Numbered from the stretch's first letter, positions 1 through 7,697 are shown. The stretch is 23,435 nt of DNA from JAICLV01 sp036380925 (GCA_036380925.1 DASVDW010000084.1:1-23435); one strand, 5' to 3'. Program-made: numbers and translations. Notes: generated from the letters alone by a model not told the origin.

Positions 1-167
1 CGCCGTCTTCTCCGGCTGACGGGTCTTGCTGTCCATTCCCGCATTCAACATGCGCCGTGACATTACCCGCGCCGTCGATGTTTACCGCGGACGCGTCCCG
101 GGTACACGCCAGCGACATCTGTGACCAGCGTCGGTGATTCGGCCGACTCATGCCGAGGTGGGGGGAA

Positions 168-1061
168 ATGGTTACCCAAACCACGAACGCCGCCAATGTG
201 GAACGCCTCGGTCACGGCGTCGCCGCCAACGCACAGGCGGTCGGCGTGTCACAGAAAACCGCTTGGTTGGCGTTTTGGCTGCCACTGCTCGGCGCGGTGG
301 CCGTGGCCGCCACGTACGGCCACCGGCGAGCGTATTACTGGCTGCTTGCCGAGGACCATCCGGTCGAGTGGCTTCAGTTCGCGCTCGTCGTCGCCGGCTC
401 ACTGCTCGCCGCGATGACGGCGCTCCGGCTGCACCGCGAGGGCGACCGGCTCGGTTCCACGCTGTTCGTCGTCTTCGCCCTCGGCATGTTCGTCATCGCG
501 GGGGAGGAAATCTCGTGGGGTCAGCGGGTGTTCGCCTTCGGGACGCCGACCGACCTAGCCAGCGTCAACAACGAACACGAGTTCAACGTTCACAACATCA
601 CCAAGGGCATGCCACTCCAATCAGCCTTCAAGCTCGTCGAGTTGCTCCTCGGCCTTGTGGGCACTGTGGTCCCCCTGTACCTGGCGCGGGCAAGACGCGT
701 TCTGCGCGCAAGTGCGTTGAGACTGCTCACACCACCGCTGTTTTTGGTGCCGTCTTTCGCGCTTGTGTTCACCTACCGGCTTGGACGATTCCTCACCGAC
801 TCTCACCGCTACAGCGCTGCCGTGCGTTTCCAAGAATGGCCGGAGCTGACTTTGTACTTCGGTCTCGCGGTCGTCGCATACCTCGCGTACGCGACGGTCG
901 CCGGACGGGCCTATCAGGGCAGCCATCGACCTTTGACGGCGCGACGTCATCCGACCGTGGGCGCCATCTCGGTGTTGTGCTTCGCGGCGTTGCTCACCAC
1001 CGCTTTTGCCATCGCAACCATCGCCAACGGCATCGCGCCCGGCAACCCCGTCGACTCTTAA
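168..1061 (+). CDS. Multi-pass membrane protein of unknown function
   Basis: I do not recognise a characterised family. The 297-residue product has about seven hydrophobic stretches, beginning near residue 35 (FWLPLLGAVAVAATYG), and little soluble sequence. Its most distinctive part is a polar block after the third helix, GEEISWGQRVF, followed about 20 residues later by NEHEFNVHNITKG. Glu, Trp, His and Asn clustered at a membrane face suggest a ligand or active site; this is inference. I chose ATG 168 over the upstream in-frame ATG at 150 because a purine-rich GAGGTGGGGGG lies just before it. The gene converges on the sugar permease at 1102 and looks unlinked to it. The gene to its left is outside the window, so no operon context can be given. 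Confidence 0.75.
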   Translation: MVTQTTNAANVERLGHGVAANAQAVGVSQKTAWLAFWLPLLGAVAVAATYGHRRAYYWLLAEDHPVEWLQFALVVAGSLLAAMTALRLHREGDRLGSTLFVVFALGMFVIAGEEISWGQRVFAFGTPTDLASVNNEHEFNVHNITKGMPLQSAFKLVELLLGLVGTVVPLYLARARRVLRASALRLLTPPLFLVPSFALVFTYRLGRFLTDSHRYSAAVRFQEWPELTLYFGLAVVAYLAYATVAGRAYQGSHRPLTARRHPTVGAISVLCFAALLTTAFAIATIANGIAPGNPVDS

Positions 1062-1094
1062 GTCGGTCGTGAACCGTGCGGCAAGCCGGCCGAC
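1062..1094. terminator. Weak hairpin between convergent genes
   Basis: GTCGGTCG (1062-1069) can pair with CGGCCGAC (1087-1094) with one G-U pair, leaving a 17-base loop. It starts right after the stop of the membrane protein and ends just before the stop of the convergent permease, so it could serve both. There is no T-tract on either strand, and the large loop makes it weak. Confidence 0.3.
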
Positions 1095-1101
1095 CGCGAG
1101 C

Positions 1102-1917
1102 TCAGTCCTTCACCGCCCCTGCGGTCACACCCGCCGCGACGTACCGCTGTGCGACGACGAGCAGCACGGCGGCCGGGATGGACGCCACCACCGCGGTCGC
1201 CATGATGGCGTTCCACTGCTGGTTGTTGTTTCCGATGTAGTGGTAGATGCCAAGCGTGATCGGCTGGTGGCGCCCGCTGACGTCGAGGGTGCTCGCGAAG
1301 ACGAAGTCCGACCAGGCCCAAAGAAACGCGAACAGCGAGACGGTGACAACGGCGTTGCGACTCACCGGCAGCACCACCGAGAGGAACCGCCGAAGTGTTC
1401 CGGCGCCGTCGATCTCCGCCGCCTGAAGAAGTTCTCCAGGGATCCCGGACATGAAGGCGGTGAAGATGAGGACGGCGAACGGGATGGCGATCGTCGAATC
1501 GGCCACGACCAGCCCTGGGATGCTGTTCAGCACGCCCAGCCGAAGGTAAATCGCGTAGAAGCCGAAGGCCATGATGATGGCGGGGATCATCTGCACGATC
1601 AGCAGCAGAAAGGTGACGGCTCCACGGCCGCGTGGGCGCAATTTGGCCAGCGAGTAGCCGGCGGGCGCGGCCAACACCAGCGTCACGACGACGGTGCCGA
1701 GCGCGACCACCAGGCTCGTTCCCAAATAGGGCAACTGCTGATGCAAAACGGCGCGGTACCCCTCCAACGTCCCGTGAGTCGGCCACAGGTCAGGCGGACT
1801 TTTCCGCATCCGGGTGTCCTTGGTCAGCGACACGTTGATCATCCAGTAGAGAGGGAACAGCATCAGCGCGGTGAGGATGACGCCCAAGGTTGTGTTCAGC
1901 CAGCGCCGGCCTGTCAT
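1102..1917 (-). CDS. Sugar ABC transporter permease (MalG-type)
   Basis: This is the second of two inner-membrane permease subunits of a carbohydrate ABC importer (CUT1, MalG/UgpE type). The 271-residue product starts with one helix (LGVILTALMLFPLYWMINVS), then a periplasmic-facing stretch, then five more helices. The cytoplasmic EAA loop that contacts the ATPase is visible as LLQAAEIDGAGTLRRFLSVVLP. It ends in hydrophobic YVAAGVTAGAVKD, usual for the family. The ATG at 1917 overlaps the TGA of the upstream permease by one base (TGATG), implying translational coupling and equal expression. In-frame sequence upstream to 2337 is only antisense shadow of that permease. No ATP-binding subunit follows; the next gene is convergent and unrelated. 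Substrate is presumably a glucoside or similar, inferred from the neighbouring hydrolase. Confidence 0.93.
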   Translation of the reverse strand: MTGRRWLNTTLGVILTALMLFPLYWMINVSLTKDTRMRKSPPDLWPTHGTLEGYRAVLHQQLPYLGTSLVVALGTVVVTLVLAAPAGYSLAKLRPRGRGAVTFLLLIVQMIPAIIMAFGFYAIYLRLGVLNSIPGLVVADSTIAIPFAVLIFTAFMSGIPGELLQAAEIDGAGTLRRFLSVVLPVSRNAVVTVSLFAFLWAWSDFVFASTLDVSGRHQPITLGIYHYIGNNNQQWNAIMATAVVASIPAAVLLVVAQRYVAAGVTAGAVKD

Positions 1918-2894
1918 CAGTTCGCCATCCTTCGCTGGGTGCGGATGTAGGCCAAGCCGAACACCAGCGCGATGAGAATCAAGACGTTGCCCACGGCCGC
2001 TCCCGTGTCGAACTGCGGCAGCAAGGTGCCGAATCCGAGTTGATAGGAGTACGTGGCCAACGTCGTCGACGCGTCCGCCGGGCCTCCTCGGGTCATGATC
2101 CAGATGATGTCGAAGACCTTCAGCGTGTACACCAAGCCGAGCAGCAGCGTGATCGCTGAGACCGGTCGCAACAGAGGAAAGGTCACCAGCCAGAAGCGTT
2201 TCCACGAGCCCGCGCCGTCCAACGCGGCAGCTTCGTAGACGTCGGAAGGAATCGACTGCAGGCCACTGTGCAGCAGCACCAGGTTGAACGGGATGCCGAT
2301 CCAAATGTTCGCGATCGTCACCGAGGTGAGCGCCCACGTCGGCGAGGTGAGCCAGTGCACCGGGTCAACTCCGACGGCCTTTAGCGCGGCGTTGACCACA
2401 CCGGAGTCGCTGTTCAGCATCCATGACCAGGTGGAAGCCGAGACGATCAATGGCAACAGCCACGGCACGAGGAACAACGCCCGAAGCGTTCGAGAAAGCC
2501 GGAAGTGTTGAAAGAAGAAAAGCGCCAGCGCCATCCCGATGGAGAACTGAAACAGCAGCGACGCGCCGGTGAACACGGCGGTGTGCACAAGGGCCGGCAC
2601 GAAGGTCGGGTCGTCGAACACCGTGCGGTAGTTCTGCAACCCGACAAACTTCGCGCCGCCCTGCACGAACGACCGGACGCTGTAGTGGCGCAGGCTCAGG
2701 TCGATGTTGCGGTACAGCGGGTAGCCGTAGAAGAGCACGAGGTACGCGGTGACCGGCAGCAGAAATCCCCAGGCGGCGAGTTGCCGGGTCACCACCTGCC
2801 GGGCCAGCCGCTTGCGGGTGGCTGAGGCGTCTACGGTCGCCTCAGCCACCACGCGGCCTGACACTGGAACGACGCTTCCAGTCGTCTCGTTCAT
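1917..2894 (-). CDS. Sugar ABC transporter permease (MalF/UgpA-type)
   Basis: This is the first permease subunit of the CUT1-type sugar importer, located in the cytoplasmic membrane. The 325-residue product has a polar N-terminus of about 35 residues, then helix 1 (WGFLLPVTAYLVLFYGYPL), and further helices typical of the MalF/UgpA family. The EAA loop is present as VYEAAALDGAGSWKRFWLVT, the coupling site for the nucleotide-binding subunit. The ATG at 2894 is 24 bases downstream of the binding-protein stop, with AAAGGGC in front of it. Its stop overlaps the start of the second permease. The order of binding protein, MalF-like, MalG-like is standard for this importer class. Length and topology look complete, and nothing suggests damage. 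Confidence 0.93.
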   Translation of the reverse strand: MNETTGSVVPVSGRVVAEATVDASATRKRLARQVVTRQLAAWGFLLPVTAYLVLFYGYPLYRNIDLSLRHYSVRSFVQGGAKFVGLQNYRTVFDDPTFVPALVHTAVFTGASLLFQFSIGMALALFFFQHFRLSRTLRALFLVPWLLPLIVSASTWSWMLNSDSGVVNAALKAVGVDPVHWLTSPTWALTSVTIANIWIGIPFNLVLLHSGLQSIPSDVYEAAALDGAGSWKRFWLVTFPLLRPVSAITLLLGLVYTLKVFDIIWIMTRGGPADASTTLATYSYQLGFGTLLPQFDTGAAVGNVLILIALVFGLAYIRTQRRMAN

Positions 2895-2918
2895 CGTGCC
2901 CTTTGCTATTTCGACCAG

Positions 2919-4247
2919 CTACTTCGTCGCAGCGGCGGCTGCTGACTGCGCCGCGGAGAGCGCGGCCTGCGGCGATTGCGAGCCCGACAGCGCCGACTGC
3001 ACGGCCTTCCACAGCTGCTCTGAGATCTTCGGGTACTTGGTGCCGAGGTTGTCGCTGGTGCGGCCCTTGGCGTTTTGCACCGCGTCGATCCACGGCTGCA
3101 GCGCGGGAGTCGACGATCCCTGCTTGCTCTGGATGTCCTTCGTGGCGCCGACGTACGACAGCGTGGTGTCGGTGGTGTAGGCGTGGTCGGCGCTGGTCAG
3201 GCAGCTGACCAACTTCTCATCCGTCGCGTAGCGGTCGGTCGCCTTCTGCACCGGGATGGTGACGAACTCGCCGCCGGTCGGAACGGGGGCGCCGCCGCCG
3301 CTTTGCGCGGGAATCGAGATGATGCCGTATGGGAAGCCGGCCTTCTGCGCGTTGGCGAGTTGCCAGGTGCCGTTCTCGCCGAAGCCGAAGTCGCCGCTCG
3401 CGAACTCTTGCCAGCTTGTCGTCTGGGTGTTGTTGATGACCGAGTTCGGCGCGAGGCCGTCCTTCACCCAATCGGTCCAGAGCGTGAGCGCGCTGACCGC
3501 CTTCGACGAGCTGAGGTCGGTCAGGTTGGCGCCCGACCCCCAGAACCAGGGCAGGAACTGGAAGCTGCCTTCCTCGGTGCCGATGGCCGAGAACGTGATG
3601 CCCTTCTTCCCAGCCGATTTGATCTTTTGCAACGCGGCCGTGAGCGACGACCAGTCCTTGATGGTGGTGGGGTCGACCCCGGCGGCGTCCAACACGCTCT
3701 TGTTGTAGTAGAGCGCGAGCGTGTTCGCGCCGATCGGCACGCCGTAGGTCTTACCGTCGAGCTGGCCCGCCGCGAGAATGTTCGGCTGAATCGACGACGT
3801 GTCGAGCTTGGTCGCCGAGGTGTCGGTCAGGACGCCGGCGTCAGCCAGCGTCGACACCACCGGGTTGTCGACGATCAGCACGTCCGGTGGGTTGCCCTGC
3901 TGCGCCGCGAGCAGCACCTTCGTCGTGAGGTCGGTGGTGTCGAACCCCGTGACCTTGACCGTGACCCCCGCGTCGGTCCCGCAACTTTGCAGGAGCTTCA
4001 CCCAGTCGGAGCTGTTGTCGAACTGCGGGTATGGGTCCCAGATCGTGTAGGTGCCATTGCCGCCGCCGCCGGACGACGCGGTCGACGCGCCGCTCGATCC
4101 GTTCGACGGGTTTGTCGCAGGACTGCCGTTGCCACCGGACGACGCGGTCGCACCGTTGCCGGACGACGACGAGCACGCGGTCATGCCACCGACCACCGCG
4201 GCCATCGTGACGGCCAGGACTGCTCCCCGTCTGCCTGAGATTTTCAT
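2919..4247 (-). CDS. Extracellular sugar-binding lipoprotein
   Basis: This is the solute-binding protein of the importer: it captures the sugar outside the membrane and delivers it to the two permeases. The 442-residue product has a lipoprotein signal peptide: MKISGRRGAVLAVTMAAVV, ending at a lipobox-like GMTAC whose Cys would be lipidated. About 60 residues rich in Ser, Gly, Asn and Ala follow as a flexible tether. The folded domain begins at TYTIWDPYPQF and has family 1 (MalE-like) features such as GNPPDVLIVDNPVVSTLADAG and GKTYGVPIGANTLALYYNK. I chose ATG 4247 because it gives a normal signal peptide and has AGGGGAACGG upstream; the in-frame sequence up to 4391 crosses the promoter. It is the first gene of a three-gene minus-strand operon controlled from 4334-4391. 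Confidence 0.93.
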   Translation of the reverse strand: MKISGRRGAVLAVTMAAVVGGMTACSSSSGNGATASSGGNGSPATNPSNGSSGASTASSGGGGNGTYTIWDPYPQFDNSSDWVKLLQSCGTDAGVTVKVTGFDTTDLTTKVLLAAQQGNPPDVLIVDNPVVSTLADAGVLTDTSATKLDTSSIQPNILAAGQLDGKTYGVPIGANTLALYYNKSVLDAAGVDPTTIKDWSSLTAALQKIKSAGKKGITFSAIGTEEGSFQFLPWFWGSGANLTDLSSSKAVSALTLWTDWVKDGLAPNSVINNTQTTSWQEFASGDFGFGENGTWQLANAQKAGFPYGIISIPAQSGGGAPVPTGGEFVTIPVQKATDRYATDEKLVSCLTSADHAYTTDTTLSYVGATKDIQSKQGSSTPALQPWIDAVQNAKGRTSDNLGTKYPKISEQLWKAVQSALSGSQSPQAALSAAQSAAAAATK

Positions 4248-4333
4248 CCGTTCCCCTAGGTTGATAGGCCCTGTGAAGGTGCGTCCGCGATCGGCCAAGA
4301 CCACCTGATGCTCCACGCGGCGAAGTGTGCGTG

Positions 4334-4351
4334 CGTCGAATCCATTCGACG
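4334..4351. promoter_or_regulatory. Palindromic operator for the importer operon
   Basis: CGTCGAATCCATTCGACG is an 18-base inverted repeat with perfect 8-base arms and a two-base centre. It lies immediately downstream of the predicted start of the minus-strand operon. Even-length palindromes of this size are typical for LacI-family repressors, and such a repressor is encoded at 6363-7409. It shares the pattern GTCGAAnCnATTCG with the repeat at 4501-4514, which supports a common regulator. Confidence 0.65.
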
Positions 4352-4361
4352 TTGGTTCGGG

Positions 4362-4391
4362 ACAGTACGAGCGCCACCGGCACCGCGTCAA
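4362..4391 (-). promoter_or_regulatory. Promoter of the sugar importer operon
   Basis: Read on the minus strand, TTGACG (4391-4386) and TACTGT (4367-4362) are separated by 18 bases, a good match to a housekeeping promoter. Transcription would start near 4355, about 108 bases before the binding-protein ATG. The palindrome at 4334-4351 begins just downstream of that point, where a bound repressor would block initiation or early elongation. Confidence 0.65.
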
Positions 4392-4462
4392 GAGGGAATG
4401 ACGAAATCCCTGCCCGCTGAACCTCCAAGAACCCGCTCTTGACGGCGTTTCCGACTGGCAGG

Positions 4463-4490
4463 TGCCGGACCCGGCTCGCGGTGCTACGCT
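4463..4490 (+). promoter_or_regulatory. Weak promoter candidate for hydrolase-regulator operon
   Basis: TACGCT (4485-4490) is an acceptable -10 box; the best -35 at 16 bases is TGCCGG, a poor match. Its main support is position: initiation would fall near 4497, just before the operator-like repeat at 4501-4514, mirroring the arrangement on the other strand. Confidence 0.35.
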
Positions 4491-4500
4491 TCGCCACGCC

Positions 4501-4516
4501 GTCGAACCGATTCGCT
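4501..4516. promoter_or_regulatory. Second operator-like palindrome, for hydrolase operon
   Basis: GTCGAACCGATTCGCT contains CGAACCGATTCG, an imperfect palindrome with central CG that fits the LacI-family core pattern AAnCGnTT. Aligned with the operator at 4334-4351 it keeps GTCGAAnCnATTCG. It sits about 75 bases upstream of the hydrolase GTG start and just after a possible -10 box, so repressor binding would silence the hydrolase and the regulator itself. Confidence 0.55.
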
Positions 4517-4587
4517 ATCGTGAACTCGAACATCGGCGAACTCGCGGACGCACGCATCCAGGAAACGCGATCGAAGGGCTGGCCAAG

Positions 4588-6366
4588 GTGGACACTGCCG
4601 ACCGGACGGCGCCAACGAAGTTGGCCGCGACATCGCCGGCGCCCTCAGCGCGCGCCCGGTTCGACATCGCGGAAATCCCGTTCAGCCGTCGCGGATCCTG
4701 GCTTGACCTGTCGCCCGTCGTTGGCCTGCACAAGCGGGAAAACGACATTCACCTGGTCTCGCACAGCACCGCGATGACGCCGGTGCTGGCGCTGATCCCG
4801 TCGCGGGCGGACGGTCCGGTAGGCACGACCATCGACGCGACGCCGTCTCGCCTCACCTGGCAATCGGCGAGCGGCACGATCGAGGCCGCGTTCGAAACCA
4901 CGACGACGATCCGGCTGCGCGGGCGTGGAATTGGGCTTTTGGTACGCGCGAGCGAACAGACGTTGACCCCGTTCACCGGCACCTACCTGTTCCAGGACCC
5001 CGCGACGGACGCGTGGGTTTTCACCTCTTACGAGACCGGCCGGCGTTACCGAGTCAGCCTGCTGGCGGGCGAGCTGCGCGCGGTAGGCGCAGAAGCGATC
5101 GGGCAAGCGCCGCGTGAGCTCTCCGTGGGCGGCGCGGCTAGCGGCGACTGGGAACTGGCGATCGAGGAGTTGCGCACCAGCCGTCGGCCGTACCTGCCCA
5201 CGTCGTCCTTCGACGACGTCGTCGCCGAGGTGTCGCGCGAGTTCGACGACTACCTGGAGGCGATCGCGCGGTGGCGCACCGCCGCCACACCGGCGGCGGC
5301 GTTGGCCGCGTACGTGCTGTGGTCGGCGACCGTCGAACCAGCCGGCTTCGTCGGCCGCGAAGCGGTGTTGATGTCGAAGCACTGGATGGACTCGGTGTGG
5401 AGCTGGGATCACTGCTTCAACGCGATCGCACTCGCGCGTGGACTGCCGGAGCACGCGCTTGACCAGTTCCTGCTTCCGTTCGACCACCAAGACGAGTCCG
5501 GCGCGCTCCCCGACTCGGTCACCCACTCCAAAGTCCTGCACAACTTCGTGAAGCCACCGATTCACGGCTGGGCGTTGCGCCGAATCCGCGACGTCCTGCC
5601 AACAGACCTCGATCGGGCCGAACTTGAGCTGTGCTACGAGAGATTGGCGAAGTGGTCGTCGTTCTGGCTCGACCACCGCGTCGGAGCGGGCCGAACGCTG
5701 CCGTCGTACCAACACGGCAACGACAGCGGATGGGACAACAGCACGGTCTTCGACCAAGACCGGGTGGTGGAATCCGCCGACCTCGCAAGCTTTCTCGCGA
5801 TTCAGCTCGACGTCTTGGCCGAGCTGGCGAAAGCGCTCGATCGCCCGGACGACGCCTTGCGTTGGTCGGCCGCCTCGACCAGTTTGACCGAAACCATGGT
5901 CTCCGAGCTGTGGGACGGGTTGCGCTTCACGACCTATGCGCCGCTGTCAGGCCGTCGCGGAGCGTCACAAAGCTTGCTCAGCGCCTTGCCCATCGTGGCG
6001 GGCACGTCGCTGCCGCGGTCGGTGCTCGACGCGTTGGCTCGGCAGATCGGCGAACTGCTGACTGAGTACGGGCCAGCCACCGAGCCGACGTCGTCCGGGT
6101 CGTATCAGCCGGACGGCTACTGGCGTGGGCCGATCTGGGCGCCGAGCACGCTGCTGGTCGAGGACGGCCTTCGTCGCAGCGGTCACACCGAGCTGGCGAA
6201 CGAGGTGAGCGCCCGCTTTCGCCGGCTCTGCGAGCAGTCTGGGTTCGCGGAGAACTTCGACGCGATGACCGGGGAGGGTCTGCGGGATCGCGCGTACACC
6301 TGGACCGCCGCGACGTATCTTGTGTTGTCTGCGGAGCATGTCGAGCGGGTGAGCTCCTCGCGATGA
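4588..6366 (+). CDS. GH63/MGH1-like glycoside hydrolase
   Basis: This is a predicted cytoplasmic glycoside hydrolase with an (alpha/alpha)6 barrel, of the group containing GH63 glucosidases and mannosyl/glucosylglycerate hydrolases. Of 592 residues, about the first 200 look like a beta-rich N-terminal domain. The barrel begins near residue 230. Family hallmarks are SVWSWDHCFNAI (Asp274, likely general acid), HGNDSGWDNST near 375-385, GYWRGPIWAPST near 512, and NFDAMTGEGLRD followed by YTWTAA at the end, carrying the usual second catalytic Glu region. There is no signal peptide, so it acts on imported sugar. I chose GTG 4588 because GAAGGG lies nine bases upstream and earlier starts precede the operator. 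Its TGA overlaps the LacI ATG by four bases. The exact substrate (alpha-glucoside, trehalose-like or glucosylglycerate-like) cannot be read from sequence. Confidence 0.85.
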   Translation: MDTADRTAPTKLAATSPAPSARARFDIAEIPFSRRGSWLDLSPVVGLHKRENDIHLVSHSTAMTPVLALIPSRADGPVGTTIDATPSRLTWQSASGTIEAAFETTTTIRLRGRGIGLLVRASEQTLTPFTGTYLFQDPATDAWVFTSYETGRRYRVSLLAGELRAVGAEAIGQAPRELSVGGAASGDWELAIEELRTSRRPYLPTSSFDDVVAEVSREFDDYLEAIARWRTAATPAAALAAYVLWSATVEPAGFVGREAVLMSKHWMDSVWSWDHCFNAIALARGLPEHALDQFLLPFDHQDESGALPDSVTHSKVLHNFVKPPIHGWALRRIRDVLPTDLDRAELELCYERLAKWSSFWLDHRVGAGRTLPSYQHGNDSGWDNSTVFDQDRVVESADLASFLAIQLDVLAELAKALDRPDDALRWSAASTSLTETMVSELWDGLRFTTYAPLSGRRGASQSLLSALPIVAGTSLPRSVLDALARQIGELLTEYGPATEPTSSGSYQPDGYWRGPIWAPSTLLVEDGLRRSGHTELANEVSARFRRLCEQSGFAENFDAMTGEGLRDRAYTWTAATYLVLSAEHVERVSSSR

Positions 6367-7409
6367 GTGTGCGGGCCAGCGGGGAAGCCGGCGACAGCGG
6401 AGGTCGGATGGACATCGGCGACGTCGCCAGGCTCGCTGGGGTTTCGCGCAGCACGGTCTCGTACGCGCTGAGCGGCAAACGACCGATCAGCGCGAAGACC
6501 CGCGAGCGCATCCTGCAGGTGATGCGCGACGCGGGGTACGTGCCGAACGCGTCGGCGCAGGCGCTGCGAAGCGGGACGACGAACACGCTCGCGATGGTGA
6601 TCCCACCGGCCGACCACAACCACCTGACCGCCGGACAGCTGTTGCTCATCGGCGCCGCGGTCGAGGCCGCCGCCGACCGCGACTTCGACGTGCTGATGTC
6701 GCCTGGCACCCGCGACCGGCTGGGTTCGGTCGAGCGGCTCATCACCGCGCGACGCATCGACGGGTTGCTGCTGACAGAGGCGCAGGTGCAGGACCCGCGG
6801 GTCAAGCGCACCCAGCGGTCGGGCCTGCCGTTCGTCGTCATCGGCCGGACCACGGATCGGCCGACCTACGACTGGGTCGACGTCGACTGGGATGGCAGCG
6901 TACGGGCCTGCGTGCGGCATCTGGTCGAAGTCGGACGACGCAAGCTCGTGCTCATCAACCGGTCGGCCGCGCTCGTCAGCGCCGGCTACGGCGCCGCCGT
7001 CCGGTCGGATCGCGCTTTTCACGAGGAGCTGGCGGCGCACGGGTTGCACGGCGAGGGGATCGCTTGCGACGACAACGGCTACGCGTCGATCGCCTGCGTG
7101 AGAGAGATCCTGGAGCGGATGCCCGACGTCGACGGGATCATCAGCATCAACGAGATGTCGCTGCCCGGCTTGGTGCCGGCGCTGACCGACGCGGGCAAGC
7201 GGGTGCCGCGTGACGTGTCGGTGTGCGCGGTGGCCGCGGCGCCGCTCGCGGAGGGCAGCCCGGTGCCGCTGACCACGGTCGACAACCCGCTGGCCGAGAT
7301 GGCCGAGCGCGCGGTGGAGTCGCTGATCGCGCGGATCAACGGGTTCAGCTCGGCGGTCCACGTGCTGCTCGCGCCGCAACTCGTGGTGCGCGCGAGCTCG
7401 GTGCCGTGA
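6363..7409 (+). CDS. LacI-family transcriptional regulator
   Basis: This is a DNA-binding repressor with a sugar-responsive periplasmic-binding-protein-like domain. The helix-turn-helix is clear: IGDVARLAGVSRSTVSYALS, followed by the hinge region ending PNASAQALRSG. The effector domain starts at TLAMVIPP and runs to the end, with FVVIGRTTDRPTYDWVDVDW and SVPLTTVDNP-like C-terminal features. The 348-residue form begins at ATG 6363, overlapping the hydrolase stop (ATGA), so it is translationally coupled. An alternative start is ATG 6408 (MDIGDVARL), which has GGAGG four bases upstream and would give 333 residues, the more usual N-terminus. The likely targets are the two palindromes at 4334 and 4501, making the locus autoregulated. 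This is inferred from position and motif type. Confidence 0.93.
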   Translation: MSVRASGEAGDSGGRMDIGDVARLAGVSRSTVSYALSGKRPISAKTRERILQVMRDAGYVPNASAQALRSGTTNTLAMVIPPADHNHLTAGQLLLIGAAVEAAADRDFDVLMSPGTRDRLGSVERLITARRIDGLLLTEAQVQDPRVKRTQRSGLPFVVIGRTTDRPTYDWVDVDWDGSVRACVRHLVEVGRRKLVLINRSAALVSAGYGAAVRSDRAFHEELAAHGLHGEGIACDDNGYASIACVREILERMPDVDGIISINEMSLPGLVPALTDAGKRVPRDVSVCAVAAAPLAEGSPVPLTTVDNPLAEMAERAVESLIARINGFSSAVHVLLAPQLVVRASSVP

Positions 7410-7411
7410 CG

Positions 7412-7426
7412 GCCGACGAATTCGGC
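7412..7426. terminator. Small hairpin after the LacI gene
   Basis: GCCGA (7412-7416) and TCGGC (7422-7426) form a five-base stem with loop CGAAT, three bases after the LacI stop and just beyond the 3' end of the convergent tRNA. No T-tract follows. It is a weak terminator candidate only. Confidence 0.25.
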
Positions 7427-7431
7427 GTCTG

Positions 7432-7505
7432 TGGGGCGGGTGGGGCTCGAACCCACGACCGACGGATTATGAGTCCGCTGCTCTGACCGGCTGAGCTACC
7501 GCCCC
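7432..7505 (-). tRNA. tRNA-Met (CAU anticodon)
   Basis: The minus strand folds into a complete cloverleaf of 74 bases. The acceptor stem is GGGGCGG/CCGCCCC, the D-stem GCTC/GAGC, the anticodon stem GCGGA/TCCGT with loop CTCATAA, and the T-arm GTGGG/CCCAC around TTCGAAC. Discriminator is A and no CCA is encoded. The first acceptor pair is G-C, so it is not the usual initiator. It is probably elongator Met; a lysidine-modified Ile(CAU) tRNA has the same anticodon and cannot be excluded by eye. Confidence 0.9.
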
Positions 7506-7547
7506 GCTCGGTGATCTCGCTCATGATCGACGAGCCTCGGGCGAGAG

Positions 7548-7620
7548 CTCCTGCGATAGGACTCGAACCTATAACCTGCCGGTTAACAGCCGGCTGCTCT
7601 GCCAATTGAGCTACGCAGGA
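7548..7620 (-). tRNA. tRNA-Asn (GUU anticodon)
   Basis: The minus strand gives a 73-base cloverleaf: acceptor TCCTGCG/CGCAGGA, D-stem GCTC/GAGC, anticodon stem GCCGG/CCGGC with loop CTGTTAA (anticodon GTT), and T-arm ATAGG/CCTAT around TTCGAGT. Discriminator is G, as usual for tRNA-Asn; CCA is not encoded. It lies 42 bases upstream of the tRNA-Met gene on the same strand, so the two are probably transcribed together. Confidence 0.95.
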
Positions 7621-7647
7621 TTGGCCGGTGCCCCGGCACGCCCGGTT

Positions 7648-7653
7648 AGGTTA
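7648..7653 (-). promoter_or_regulatory. Possible -10 box for the tRNA pair
   Basis: TAACCT on the minus strand fits TAnnnT and would start transcription near 7641, about 20 bases before tRNA-Asn. I find no good -35 element 16-18 bases upstream, so confidence is low. Confidence 0.3.
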
Positions 7654-7697
7654 CCGCACACCAGACCGCGGCGCCGGGCGGCTGCGCCAGCGGGACC

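Larger units (their letters stand above)
4248..4587. other. Divergent control region of the sugar locus
   Basis: This 340-base spacer separates the binding-protein operon (minus) from the hydrolase-regulator operon (plus). It contains no believable gene. It holds a sigma-A type promoter for the minus strand, two related inverted repeats that look like operators of a LacI-family repressor, and a weaker promoter candidate for the plus strand, described separately. In-frame translation of the plus-strand ORF back to 4462 would run through one operator, so I treat that part as untranslated. Confidence 0.7.

Noticed and set aside
1..167. Partial gene at the left edge
   Set aside because: One plus-strand frame is open from base 1 to a TGA at 58-60, but 19 codons are too few to support a gene, and the other frames show nothing convincing.
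3075..4238. Long plus-strand reading frame (387 codons) across the binding-protein gene
   Set aside because: It is antisense to a clear lipoprotein gene, is dominated by Arg/Val/Gly/Ala with no domain, and reflects GC-rich codon bias on the opposite strand.
4462..4587. N-terminal extension of the glycoside hydrolase to ATG 4462
   Set aside because: It would translate through the operator and the likely promoter, and the added 42 residues look unlike a protein start. GTG 4588 has a ribosome site.
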